Shown: positions 36,137 through 48,715, counted from the stretch's first letter. The stretch: DNA of 64,000 bases from Pegea sp. RAD2-039 (GCA_034620365.1 JAQGEQ010000380.1:2666001-2730000), one strand, 5' to 3'. Notes: generated by a model not told the origin, from the letters alone. Numbers and translations are program-made.

Positions 36137-39100
36137 TTTCTTTCACGCTCGTATTTTATATATTTTAATTACATATGCTATTTGTAAATATTTTTATAAG
36201 AAGAATAAATCATAAACTTTTACTACATCGTCCAAAGATTTCGGTTTATAGTTAAACAACTTATTGAGGGGGGGGGGGGAATCACTTATTGTTGGACGAA
36301 GCAGTAGAGGGAAGGAAGTTGAAATTTATACTTCCTTCCTACTTGCGCATTAATTTTGATTTTAGTGTTGAGGAGAGAGGAACTGAACCCATATTTTTTA
36401 GATCTACTGCTCGGTGACATGGCATAGTAATTCTCTAATTAGGTTCGATTGTTTAAAATGCATCGAGCTGTACATTCTGCTTTTATTCATCTATGTGACC
36501 AAACACTGATTAAATCTTTATAACTTAATAACATTTTCGGTGGCCGATGCTAGTGAGCTAACAAGGCATTGTCGCTGTCATCAGATCATCAGAAATTGAA
36601 AATATCTGAATAGTAAAACTAAATCCTCAAGTTCTTTACAATGAAAATTTTGAATTTCATAATATTTTCTATTCATTTCTTTTGAATAAATTTGATAAAA
36701 TAAATAAACAAATATTTTTTAGGGGAAAGAAGGGAGGGAAGGAGGAAGAATATATAAATATTATTTCTTCTTGTACCTAGATGCAACTATTGTACGATTG
36801 CAAGTTTACTTCAAGAAGATTTACCGAATATTTGAATAATCATTGAATATTTTTACCGAAGTAAAAATTGTACAAGGTTTCATAAACTTTCACAGTCTAC
36901 TGTAGAACTTTCTAATCCCTAGAAATTTTACTTCATTTGTGACTTAAATATCTTTAAAAATATTTTTAAATTATCTTGTTCAAACAGAGTACACTAAGTT
37001 TAATAATTGATCAATCAATATTAATCATGAATAAAAAGTAAACTGATCTTTCAAAAACATTTTTGTTTACCACTGTTGTGGCTTTTAGAGTTCTATGTTT
37101 TCAATAAACTTGTCCAATACTTATACATATTTAATTTTTTCCTGATTTATAATTCATATTTTAAAATAAATAGTTTGTTTAAAAAAACTTTTTGTGTTTA
37201 AATATAGAATTAAAAAGGATTTTTTTTACAACAAAGCTCTCCAAAAGAACTTATTGAAAAATAATCTTTAAGTTTAACCAATAATTTGATTCTTTTGACC
37301 AGCAAGCAAAGAACTTCTTAAAAGCAAGCGTTTTAAAGGTCACAAACTTTTCTGAAACACTTAATTCTTTATTAAATCAAATAATAAATGAATTCCATCA
37401 TAAATTCGAGGTATATTAATTTTTACTTGATTATTCAATTATTTGTTACTTCGCTGTAATTATTGTTATTTGTCTATCATAAACATAATATTGTATTTGA
37501 ACGATTAATAGCAATTCGAGTGAATTTATTTATATTTATTATTATATATATTTTCGATTTTCTCAGCAAAACTTTAAAAAAACGCAATTTTTTTTTATTG
37601 AAATGGTTTTTGTCATTCTTTGAAATGGTTGTAGCTTCAAGTAAACTGCTAGAAATTACTTGGCATAAGCAATATTGGTTGTGTTTGTTCAATATGATTA
37701 TTTATTTAATGCCTTACCTATACTAGGATAAAATGATTTATTTTTACAGTTTTCTTTTAAGAATACATTTGTGAAACTAACTTTACAGGCTAAGATGCTA
37801 AATCGAGCCAAGTGCTTTTAAGTTAAACTTTTGAGAATATATAATTAAATAACAACTAAACACACATTTACATACGAAATGAATAACTACCAAAAATGGA
37901 AAAATAAATATCACTTTGAAACTATCAATATTGCTGCAAAATAAATCTTTTATTTTATTTGGATGATTTATTTTATAAAGAAAATGGAAAACGTTGTTCA
38001 AATGCTTTAAAGGAGGATTTATTTCATATTAGGAATTAACAAATGACTAATAATAGAAGTTTAGCAAATGCATTGAAAATACTTTAAACTAAAAAGCTAA
38101 CAAAACAGTATTTTCATTTTGTGGTTAAAGACTCGCTTGCTTATAACAACCACACGGCTGTTTGCTTAAAAAAATAGTACTTTGAGAAGCAAACAACTAA
38201 AGAATTGAATTTTAATTTAAGCTTAATACTAACTTCGTGTAATTAATTATTCTTTTATTTGTTTTAAAATTAAAGTTCAAAACTTTCAAAGACCACAAAA
38301 AAACTATAAACTGTTGCTGAAAAGAAAATTCAGATAAAAACCTTTTCAATTTACCAGAACTCTTCTAAAACGTCACACCATCGTGGCTATTTAAATTCAG
38401 CGTATAAAAGATCAAATAGGTTAGAAACTTTTTATGATTTTCTCAAAACTAAAACTTTCACATCTATAGAAGCTCATTAGTAGAAACTAACTGTGAATAT
38501 TTTGTTCAAAATTAAAACCATGAAGCCTCAGATAGTTCCATCGATTTTTTAATGAAGAAATAAACAAAACTAACTGACAGTTTATATGTTTGTCTGTTTC
38601 TCATTCCTTAATTAAACTTATTTATTTCTACTTCTATCCAGTTTATCTGATTGGTTGAAATATATTTAGAATCATAATTTTGAAAAGTTCAACTTTTGCA
38701 AATATCTTTTTAACTTTTTCAAATTTAAACAAGTTAGTTCTCAAATTTATAAAATTAATCTCAAAGAGATAATAAAAAATGTAATTTACTAGGTTTAATA
38801 GAAGTAAATGGTTTTTTAGAGTTGTATTGAACAAATAAGGTTTTTCTAGTGACTATTTAAAAAGAGCTGAAAAAACAACTTGAAGAATTTTCGTTTTTTT
38901 CTAAAATTTTCATAAAAAATTGCAAAAAATAAACAAAAGAATTTTGAAAAAGTTGAATTCAGAAAGTTTTGGAAATATTTAAAATGCTTTTAAAAAAATT
39001 CAAATGAAAATAAGGAAACTTTAAGATATTCTAAAATCGATTTTTACAGCGATCCGAAGCAAAGATTAAATTGAAACAAATGTAAGCTGCTGCTGATGAT

Positions 39101-39496
39101 GGCAAGGCAAAGAAATTTGTACAGTGAAAAAGATCTAGTAGGCAGCAAGATATGAAAATCAAATGAATCTGATGGAATAAGGATAAGATGAAGATAAGGA
39201 TCAAGTAAGGAGGAGATTAACTAAAGAATAATAATAAAGAAAACGATCAGGTGAATATGTGGATCAGATGCAGATTAGGGTGAGATGAAAATGAGGATCA
39301 AGTAAAGATGAGAATCAAATGAAGACGTGGATCAAGTGAAGATGATAATCAGATAAGGATAATGATCAGATGAAGGTGTAGATTAGATGACAATATTAGT
39401 AAGTAGCAAAATAAATTGATTTCTCTGATGAGCTTAGTTTGTAAAGTTTAGTGAAAAATTTAGACATCTGATGAAAATTACAAATATTCAAATTTG
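36137..39496. other. AT-rich intergenic region with simple repeats
   Basis: No gene seen. A run of 12 G at 36268-36279 stands out in AT-rich sequence, followed by purine-rich stretches (about 36308-36345 and 36721-36750). 39168-39390 is a degenerate GATGAAGAT-type array listed separately. Confidence 0.5.
39168..39390. repeat. degenerate GATGAAGAT-type minisatellite
   Basis: Imperfect units such as AAGATGAGAATCAAATG and GATGATAATCAGATAAGG, the same family as the BBS4 intron array. It lies about 100 bases downstream of the stop codon of the small membrane protein gene on the minus strand. Confidence 0.7.
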
Positions 39497-42400
39497 TCAC
39501 CAACGCCTTTTTGTACTTCGAAATTTCGTCTTTCTGATTGGGCTATTCTTACACACATGACCCTTGTTTAGATCTTCATCAGAATTTGACCAGATCAGTG
39601 ACGCTGTGATAGGAAAGCCTCTTAGACGCCAACGGTGACATCTTGGTATCAGATCCACCATTAACATTATCAAGATGATGACGAGATAAATTGAAGAAGC
39701 AATTTGAACTCCAAGTTTAAATCTTATTGAAGTATTGTTGAAATAATTAAATATTGATGAATTTTAAACAAACTTCTCTGTTGAAGCTGTAGCAGCATCT
39801 GAAGTATGGTTTCTGTGAATTGAAATACTTGCATTGTTGCAACAAAACAACATTTTTGATTCTTCTTCACAACAAAATACTTCATCTTTTGCATCAGACA
39901 TTCTAGGACATCTGAAAGTTGAAGGAAGACTATTGGAATGTTGAGGAAGACACAATTCACTGCTAGTTGCTGTAAAAATATTTACATTTAAATAAAAGTT
40001 GTAAGTTAAAAATGTTTCACTTACAAATGAAAGTTCGAAATATGAAGATGAGAAAAAAATATTTCATTTTGGTCTCACTAAGAGAAATTATTTTTTATAA
40101 AATCTTTTTATAATATCCATACAATTTTTGTGCTAATAAGTAATCTAAAAAGATTTTTAAAATTGAAAGAAGTTTGAAGGTTTAATTGTGAAAATTGTTT
40201 AGAAAATAACAAATTATCAATTAGAAATTTTGTTTTTTATAAAAACTAAAGTTCATGGATTTTATTGTGTTTCTTATTTTAGTATGAATAATTAAAGATC
40301 TGGAAAAATCAATAAAAGATAATTTAAATAGAAAATCCTTAAAATAATACTTTAAACACATTATCAAGTAATTATTGATGTATTTACAAAAGTTATCCAC
40401 TAATACAAGGGTTCACATAATCAAAGTTTATAATACAATTGATTTCATATAAGCAAAACGAAATAACTAAAACATCATTAAAAAGTTAACATCAAAACTA
40501 TTATTTCTTAAATTTATGAGTGATTTAAAAAATATCATTAAATTTAATTTGATGTTTAGAAAAACAATGATGTCTTTCAAGTTACATCTAAAACTTGTTT
40601 AAGATGCTTAAATTTATAAGCAGTGGTTAAAGATAAACTTCTTAAATAACTTTCATGCAATCAAAATTATTTAAAATTTATAATTCTCTCTGAATTAACA
40701 TTATCTAAAGTAGCATAATTGAATGTTCTATAGTTATAAATCTTATTTTTATCAAAAGGATAATTTATTCATTGTAAGAATCTAACTACATTTCTTACTA
40801 CAAAGTAAATTAAAGGCTTCTTAGTATTTTCATAAAAAGAAAACTTTTTTCACCACTTTCAACAGAATAAATAGTTACACTAACGTCTACAAAATATAAA
40901 AACGTTGTTAGCAAAAAAATAATAAAAATAATTCGAATAAAAAATAATTTTATTAATACCATTAAAAAAATTTAATTTAAAAATAATTTTTCCTGAAGTT
41001 GATCACTGGTCGTTACAAAGATGTAATCAGAAGATGAAGAATCAACAAAAATAAAAAAACAAAATTTGTGGAAACTCTTTAATAGTTCTTAACCGCCACA
41101 TGTAAGAAAACGGTTTGTGTTTAAATCACGGAAAAAGTAAACAAAATTCACTTTCAAATTTATGTTATGTTAAAAATGTACTTTTCATTTAATGATTATT
41201 TGTTTAAAAAAAATATAAAACAGATTATTATTACTAAAAACTTTTAATTTGGTTACTTACTAAAACTCAAAGTCTTAAAATTATTACAGTACAAAAAATT
41301 GTATTCAACAATCACTAGTTTAAGAAAGGTTGACTAATAGGAAAGCATGTTGATATAAATGTAATAACAATTTTTGATGAGCAATTTAAGAATATTTTTT
41401 GCTAACTAACTTAGCGAACAACTAAACTGCCATGTGTTACATCTTTTTCTTTGTATACTTCCAACTTAATTATATATAATAGGTAATATCTAAGAGAATG
41501 CGTGTTAGCGAGAGGTGCTCTTTTCAGGCACCCTTTGTTACGTTTACTGTAATAAATAAATACTTTTCTACAAAAATTGTTGCACAAGACTTAAATTACT
41601 TGACTAATTTATTAAATCAATCTAACCACAATCCTTTTGAAGCTTAATCATAAAAAACTTTATATAGCAATTTGAAAATTTTATGAAGGTATAAACGCAA
41701 TTAATTTTTCAAGCATATTTTTGTAGTTAGAGAATGTAAGTTTTTACAATTTTAGTAATTACATCAAAACTTTAAAGATATTAAAAGATAAGTATTGAAC
41801 AATTCCTTAAGAACATAATCCATCTTTTCAATAAGATTTGAACTCAAAGCTTGCTAAGAAAATATTGTAAATATGAAATGAATGCTTTAAAGATTTTGTT
41901 GTTATGCCTAGATCATTTATTGTTGATATAATTAAACTCTCAAGAAATTACTAGCTACCAAATGTTCTACCAACTTGTAACAATAGCCTGATTTGAATTA
42001 TTTCAAGAATAAGAATTAGTATAACATGAAAAATGTTTACTGCAGATAAAGTTTTATTTGAATGCTTTAAAAGCTTAAGACCTTAAATTGTTTTAATTTC
42101 AAATAAGTTTAAATCAACCATATATATTCCTTATTTTAAAATATATATGGATTGTTTAAATTCTATTTCAGCTACTTATGTGTTTGAATATTCTGTTTTA
42201 TAATTCTTATTATTTTATATCAAATACTTCAAGTAAATTGTAATATAGGTGATGATTGGAAGCAAGTTTGTGTGTAAAAATATTTTCAAAATTTGAAACG
42301 TTATATTAAAGATATTACTTTAAAAGCATGGAACTCTTCTGCTAGAAAAGGGTCTCAATAATTATAAGACTGATATTAAAGTTTGAATGTAGGAAAATAG

Positions 42401-43477
42401 TTTTAAAAAAAAAGTTCTTTTTGTGAATATATAATTGTTATGTTTGATAGAATGATAAATCTGTACCAGTAATTTCATTATATAATAAAAACCTCAAATT
42501 AATTTGATTAAATCTAAATAAAGAAAAACTAAAAGCTTCTTGATGATAATCTTTAAATAGAATGATTTTAAAGATATAAAAATGATTAACTTACAACTCC
42601 TACTAAAACTAGGACTGAAATTTTAAGTGTAATTATTGCTGAGTTAAAATTGGCTTATTTTGATGGAAATTATTTCTACTAAAAGTAAGTTCTTCGATTT
42701 GCTTGAAATTAAATCAAAAAGTTTTTCAAAAAATGATCAGATAGTGAAATAAATAGGAACAACAAAAAAAAAATTTTCAAGAAAAAGAAACTTATAGTTA
42801 ACGAATTTTATTTGTTTAAAACGTCAATTTAAACTAGAAATAAAACTGCAAGCAATTTGCTAATCTAAATTTTGCATCAATTGCTTATTTCAGTTTAAAT
42901 TAAATAAATTAGTTTCAAAATTTATGAAATAAATTCTTTGAAAAAAATTGTTTTAAAATTCAGAAAAGAAATTATTTCAAATGTTATTTAAGAAATCGTC
43001 TTCTAAAGAAGAGATTGAAAGTGATTTGAATGAAAGATCTCTTGCTGATTAATTTCTTATAAACAAACTTTGAATGAATAAAAACTTAATACAATAAAAG
43101 TTGCCTAACCCAAAAGCAAATAATAAAAGAACTTTCAATTCATTCATTATCAGAACATCGACAAAGAGATTTGCGAATATATCACAAAAGCTAATTTCTC
43201 CTTACTCACCTGTGACAAACTTCCTCTGGCGAGATTTTGAGAAATCAGCCAATCAGAAGAAAGATTAAAATCATGTCATTAGAAGCTGACTATTTGATGA
43301 ATTAATAAAAAGTGACAATTGGAAAGACGTTTTAATGCAGATCGTATGTAGCTAGTGATGTCGATGAAACACTAAATACAATCAACAAGGGTAACTACCA
43401 TTCTTTCGGTACAAAACGGAACAGATGACGGCGGCTGAGGGTAGCAAGCCGTCGATGAAACGACGCCATTTTGTCAT
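39497..43477 (-). CDS. putative Shisa-like small single-pass membrane protein (new model)
   Basis: Three exons on the minus strand, 43477-43399, 39969-39829 and 39708-39497, join in phase to 143 residues. Exon 2 encodes ELCLPQHSN...FRCPRMSDAKDEVFCCEEE, then LFCC. This gives six cysteines in the order C..CP..CC..CC, the spacing type of Shisa-like proteins (single membrane span, six conserved cysteines). Exon 3 gives a strongly hydrophobic span IASSIYLVIILIMLMVDLI followed by a basic tail ending KFRSTKRRW. Exon 1 starts with MTKWRRF and a moderately hydrophobic stretch that could be a signal peptide. Known role of the family: trafficking adaptors for receptors. Weak points: the 3.4-kb first intron, the GTATTT donor at 39828 and the assignment of exon 1. 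Exons 2 and 3 are firmer. If exon 2 is not spliced at 39829, its frame simply runs to a stop at about 39763. Confidence 0.5.
41427..41561 (+). mobile_element. solo 3' end of the main LINE
   Basis: Begins with TGCCATGTGTTACATCTTTT, as in the 3' UTR at 36010 and 56260, and continues through GTGTTAGCGAGAGGTGCTC...CAGGCACCCTT to AATAAATAAA. It contains no coding part: a severely 5'-truncated insertion within the long first intron of the Shisa-like gene model. Confidence 0.9.
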
Positions 43478-43539
43478 AAGAGAAAGACAGTAATAGCAAT
43501 AAACAAAGAAAGAAAGGTGCAAGTTCGATCGCGTTTGTT

Positions 43540-43580
43540 CGCGCTCTTTAACAGTTTATCTCTTGCTTCTATATAAGAGC
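43540..43580 (-). promoter_or_regulatory. GC-richer promoter patch with TATA box
   Basis: The stretch 43330-43560 is much richer in GC and CpG than its surroundings. A TATA element reads CTTATATAGAAG on the minus strand (about 43578-43567), about 95 nt before the ATG at 43477, and also TATATAAGAG on the plus strand. GCCATTTTGTCAT just at the proposed ATG resembles a YY1-type element. It could drive the small membrane protein leftward, or a transcript rightward. Confidence 0.5.
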
Positions 43581-43938
43581 CGAACAAATCAAGACAACAA
43601 ACCAGCATCTAGAAAAAGCAGTCTCAAAACCTCCGTGTTTTACTTGCTCTAGGGTTTTTGATCAGTCTGAAACAAAATTGGAAGTTAATTTGCATAAATG
43701 AACAACCAATCACATGTAATGTTGGTAATTTAATCCATGTTAATTAGAAAAAAAAACATTTTGTGGTTTTCTTTCATATCTATTTTACTTTTTATTTCAT
43801 AGTTTGAAAATTGATTTGTAAATAGGTTACTGAAAGTTCTAGCTGATTCAGATTTTTGATCATTACAAAATTGTTTCTAGAAAATCAACTTTTAAAGTTT
43901 GACTCAAATGAAAGAAAAAGAGTAGAAATTTGGTGATC

Positions 43939-45546
43939 TCAATTGAGACATACTTGCACTGATAATACGATGTTGTCATCTTCGTTGTTTTGATCGTTAT
44001 TCCCGCCGTCTCCGTTTGGCTTATCTTTGTAAAACTCTTCGTACACAGCTTCCAAATAACGCCGCCTGAAACATCAGCTTGAAGATAATTGATGCAAGCA
44101 ACAAGTGAACTTCAACTTAGTAAATTACAAAAACAAATATTTGATCAATCGAAACAAACATCAACTAACTTTGCATGAAGTCCACCACCCGGAGGTAGAT
44201 GATTGATTTCATCACTCTTGTTGATCAGAGATTGAAGAGCAGATGGAAAGTTGATTGTACAAGGATCTGTTTTGACTCCTTCTTCCACGATATCTGGACA
44301 CAGATCAGTTGAAGGTTTTATCTATTTATAAATGAGGTTACCTTTCATCATGTACTTCAGCTGGTGGTCGAGTATTTCTTCTTTTTCTCGCGCTTTATCG
44401 TTGGGTTTGGGGCATGAAGGAAGAGCTAATAATATCAGGGTCATATTATCGCGGCTTCCCTGTAAAAAGAGATTTTTTCAGTGAAAAACTTGAAAATATT
44501 TCTGGAATTTAAATCATAATAAGTTTATATCAAAATTGTTGAAACAATCTTCGGTGAAAATAAAAAAAAACAAAATTTTCTAGTTTGATTATAAAGTTAG
44601 AAAAACACTATAATTAGAATTTCAGTAGTATTTACATTCAGCTACATATTAAAAATTGATCAAATAAAGGTAGAGTATTTGATTAAGTGAAATTAAAAAA
44701 ACTTACTTTGCTCAAACTCAAGTCAACAACATCATTACATATATTTGTGAGATTATCAGTAATTGCTAGTCTCGACAAAATAAAAGAGCTCAATTCAGCA
44801 TTAGTAGAGACATCAAAGATACCATCACAAGCAAGTATAAGGAATTGATCATCCTTGTAATTACGTTCAACAGCTGTTATATCAGGTTCAGGTGATACTA
44901 ATTGCTCAGTAGGTCCTTTGTCATTTACATTTTTATAGTCGTAATCACCTAAAGCTCGTGAAACAGCCAAAGATCCATTCACACGTTGTATCATAACACT
45001 ACCCCCTGCGTTTTGTATTCTTTCCCTTTCTTCAGGATTATTGGGTTTATGATCAGCCGTAGCAAAGTGTACAGACTCTTTACGACATAGAAGAGCTCTA
45101 CTATCTCCGCAATTGATAAAGTAGTAGCGAGTTGGGGATATAAGGACACAGACTGAAGTAGAACCGCTTTTATCAGAGTTGTTTAGAGTATCACAAAGTT
45201 TTCTCATCTTTTTATCAAGGTTCAAGAAAGCGTTCTTGATGGAATATTCAATTAAATTTACTTTCTCTTGAGCCTTACCTTCAGCTAGATCTTTGATATA
45301 TTCTTGGTTCATTATTTCTTCTAATAAATGCTGAGAGGAGTGCTCTGCAACTTTAGAACCTGCATGTCCATCAAATACAGCAAAAAATGACCATTTTGGT
45401 AATTGTTCAAGAACAGATTGAGCTGTATGAGTGTCTTCCATGTCAACCCTCCAACCTTGCATACTACTAACTGCATATGCTAACTCATTGCCTTTCCCAT
45501 CTTCATTCTGTTTGTCAACTTTCGGCTTATCTAAAAATGCTCCCAT
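43939..45546 (-). CDS. PPM1A: PP2C-family Ser/Thr phosphatase (PPM1A/B-like)
   Basis: Four exons on the minus strand, 45546-44707, 44459-44342, 44293-44170 and 44065-43939, give 402 residues. I start at MGAFLDKPK, the conserved N-terminus of PPM1A/PPM1B with its myristoylation glycine, not at the longer open frame. Catalytic motifs in order: [16 protein letters not shown] (metal-binding acidic residues about 37-38), [10 protein letters not shown] (Asp59), [40 protein letters not shown] and GSRDN in exon 2. The C-terminal helical PP2C_C domain follows, with [16 protein letters not shown]. Known role: metal-dependent phosphatase acting on stress MAP kinases, SMADs and others. Exon 4 ends in an Asn/Asp-rich tail and TGA at 43941-43939. 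A possible GTATGT donor a few codons before that stop means an alternative 3' end cannot be excluded. Confidence 0.9.
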
Positions 45547-45705
45547 TTTCAATAAAAAAGTTTTAATTTTTAGTATAATAAAATTTATAAAATCAAACAA
45601 AAGATAAACTAGACATAAATTTGAACATTTAATTAATTTGAACAGTAAACAAAAAGAAATCATAATAAATGAATAAATCAAAACAAAAATAATTTATAAT
45701 ATAAG

Positions 45706-45893
45706 TCCTGCTTGGTGGCGAAGCGGTTACTACACCTAGCTACATGGTACATCTAGCTAGGAAGTACCGGGTTCGACCCCAGGTGGAGACATATAAAACT
45801 CCTGAGAAAAAACCATAAAAAACTCCTGAGAATGTGTGTTAGTGAGATGTGCTTTCTTTAGGCACCCTCCTTTGCGTTTATATATATAAAATA
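45706..45893 (+). mobile_element. tRNA-derived SINE with a LINE-type 3' tail
   Basis: The head has RNA polymerase III promoter boxes: A box TGGTGGCGAAGCGG (45713-45726) and B box GGTTCGACCCC (45770-45780), spaced as in a tRNA gene with an extended middle. A short link (CTCCTGAGAAAAAACC) follows. Then comes GAGAATGTGTGTTAGTGAGA, TGTGCTTTCTTTAGGCACCC and an A/T-rich tail (TATATAAAATAAAATAAA). The 3' block is the same as the 3' end of the LINE at 56460-59611 and its four truncated or decayed relatives. The tRNA part is diverged and should not be called a functional tRNA. Confidence 0.88.
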
Positions 45894-47760
45894 AAATAAA
45901 AAAACAAATATAACATTACACTTAATCAAAATATTCTATCAACATAAACTATAAAATGCTAAATATATTATATAAAGTTTTAAATCTTATTTATATAAAA
46001 CAGTTAATTGCATAAAACATAAATATTTCATGACTTAAATTTAATATAAATAATTTAAAAGGGTTAATTTCTTATGCATTAATAAGAATTTAGAAAATAT
46101 TTAGATATTATACAACAAAATAACATTAAATTTTATGTCAAGATAAAAATTTAAAAATAAATTAGAAAAGTATAAAGTTATATTTCCTAAGCTATGAAGC
46201 ATAAATATTTTATTGTAGCTAATATAGAGTCATTAAGTAAACAATTAATTAGAAACAAAATATTCATCTAAAAAACAAAATTTTAAATAAAATCAATATA
46301 TAATTTAAGAAAGTTAATAATTAATTGACATAAATAGGTTGATTAGCAAATCTTACAAATATGAACAGAAACTAAGTCGACTTTGATAAGTAATTATAAG
46401 ATGTTTAAACTTCATATAAGACCTATATAAGAATGTCAATCATTAATGGCAACTAAAAAATAAGTTTTAAAGATAGACAAATAAAATTAATCTAAAAATA
46501 GACTATTAATAAGTTTATTTATCACTCACTATAGAAAATTGATAAAATATGATTATAGATAATAAAACTATATTCATGTTGACATTTTAAGAAAACAATT
46601 AAATATTTAATTTGTTAAGAGCATATCATATTCTAAACAATTAAAAAAATTAATATTTAAAAAAAATTTGTAGAAAGATAGAAGTTATTTGGTATTATCT
46701 TAAATAATCAAATTTATATTATTTATATTTAAATATTTTAAAGAAAGGTATAAAATAAAAGTAATTAGATATTTTATAAACCAAAAATTTATTTCAGATA
46801 AATCCTACTTCAAAATATTTACATTTTTTATAACTCAACAAGATTTAAATAAGAATCGAAAAATTTGAATCAAAGATATCAAAGAAGATTTCTGTCAAAA
46901 TAAAAACAATTTTGACTAAATGAAATTTTATTTACTATATTTTGTAAAAATAGAAGTTTAATTAAATGTTATTTTTAAAATTAGATTTATTTAAATGAGA
47001 TGAATTTAAAATTTAAAGTGTAATTTACATAAATATTGACATTTAACGAATATTTCTTTTAAATCCTAAATGTAAATATTATCTTGAAAGAAATAGCCAA
47101 ATAAAAGAATCATGTTTATTTCTAAACAGTATTATTTAAAGGTCATTACATAATAAATATAAAATAGAAGTTTAAAAACATCTCTTTAATTAATTTCAAA
47201 ATGAAAAGATGTCTTTTTTACCTTGACTTAGAATGTTGATATCAAATACAGATCAACGAAAATTAAAAAACAAACATTTCGTAAAAATTCAATTCGTAAA
47301 AAGTTAATTTTCTAAATGGAATAATATTGATTACATACTTTAGAGCAAAATTCAAAATCCAAAGCAATAGAAAGTCAAACAGTTAGATGAGGAAAAAAAA
47401 TATTAAACAGAAAAACGGTCTGAATCCGCAATGGTATAAAATAACAATTATTACTACAGTGACCCGGATGTAATTGTTCTTTGATATTTGAAATTTTTAT
47501 TTTCAAATTACAAAATAAGAATAAAGAATCATATAAGAAGTTGATGCTTTAATATATAGCTCAGAAAATAATGTGATTATATTTAAAGCTACTTGTTATT
47601 GTTATTTGTTTAATTCAGTATTCTTGCAAAGTTTGTAACAATATTGTTGAAATAGAAATTTATTCAAAATTAAATAAATAAAATTATAAAAAATCCAATT
47701 TTCACTTTTTCTGTTGAATTTAAGCCACAGTAGTTTATTGGTATTATAAATCAAATTTCT

Positions 47761-47790
47761 GTATGCTGCCAGGCGAGCACATATACTAAA
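47761..47790 (+). pseudogene. fragment resembling the 5' end of U6 snRNA
   Basis: GTATGCTGCC...GAGCACATATACTAAA resembles the first 30 nt of U6 snRNA (GTGCTTGCTTCGGCAGCACATATACTAAA), with an exact 14-base core GCACATATACTAAA. The match stops there and the rest of U6 is absent, so it is a fragment, not a gene. Confidence 0.5.
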
Positions 47791-48479
47791 GTGATAGAAT
47801 TATTATTTATAATACTGTTCTCTTGTAATTGAGGAGTGATTCACTTTGTCTTATATTTCAGAGATCTCGTCTTTATTACCAGGAAGATTATCTGCTGAAC
47901 TGACTGTAATAAAGATTGTGTTAATGATAATTATCAAAAAGGTTTGAATGGTGCACCCTTGTTTGCAAACAATTGAAAAATAAAGAAGAAAAATCAGCTT
48001 TGAGGAAAAGAAAGAAATTGTGTTTTTGCTTTCTTTAATATCATCAATCATGATGGTTGTTTTCTGCAAAAGCAAGCTCTATTATTATCAACAAAGTAAA
48101 TATAAAAACCAAAAAACAATTATTTGAAATGAATTAATTTTTTGCTTACATTATAGATTAGGAAATATTATTTTTTAAACTTTAGAGATACAAGTTCTAT
48201 TCTATCCCATAAAACTTGTATGAGGAAAGCAATTAAATTGAAGTATTTTGATAATTGTAAAAATCAAGTTTTATAAAATGGTAATTAATTAAAAGATTTA
48301 TTCAATTTTATATTCAACAAGCCTCTGTCTTCATGTAAGATTTATATGTGAACTTTAGGAAATGTAAATACTTTTTTTATATATTTTTCGCCTACCTTGG
48401 TTTAATACAGCCATACAAGTTATGCCAGGGCGAAAATTATGGATAACCAGTTGATGCCATACAATAGGATTTCACTTTC

Positions 48480-48715
48480 AACGCAAACAGGGTTATGAAG
48501 TGGAACAGACGGAGGAACTGTCAGAACGACACTGAGTATATTGACAAACTACCTACAAGACTCGATCTCTGGAATAAACAAGTAAGTTTTGCGTCTTCTA
48601 GAAGTTTTGTCATTAACCAGATTAACCTTCTACCCAGGGTTTGTTACAGACTTTTCCTTGTTGCAAATATGTGTCCACCTCGAACCTTCCGCTACATCAC
48701 AGATGAACAAATTCA
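48480..48715 (+). repeat. dispersed repeat, copy 2 (partner at 14340-14525)
   Basis: The right half (48640-48715) matches 14420-14515, including CTTTTCCTTGTTGCAAATAT. A forward frame of 79 codons (MKWNRRRNCQND... LFLVANMCPPRTF) spans this copy, longer than expected in AT-rich spacer, which supports an old transposon coding origin. Family unknown. Confidence 0.5.

Noticed and set aside
37463-38001. Several hydrophobic frames on both strands
   Set aside because: Composition is that of random AT-rich translation (Phe, Ile, Leu, Tyr, Asn, Lys); no start context or splice signals.
45547-45681. N-terminal extension of PP2C starting at 45681
   Set aside because: The conserved start MGAFLDKP lies at 45546; the extension is hydrophobic AT-rich translation of the 5' leader.
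45706-45790. Functional tRNA gene
   Set aside because: The boxes are present but the sequence does not fold into a proper cloverleaf by eye and is fused to a LINE tail; it is a SINE head.
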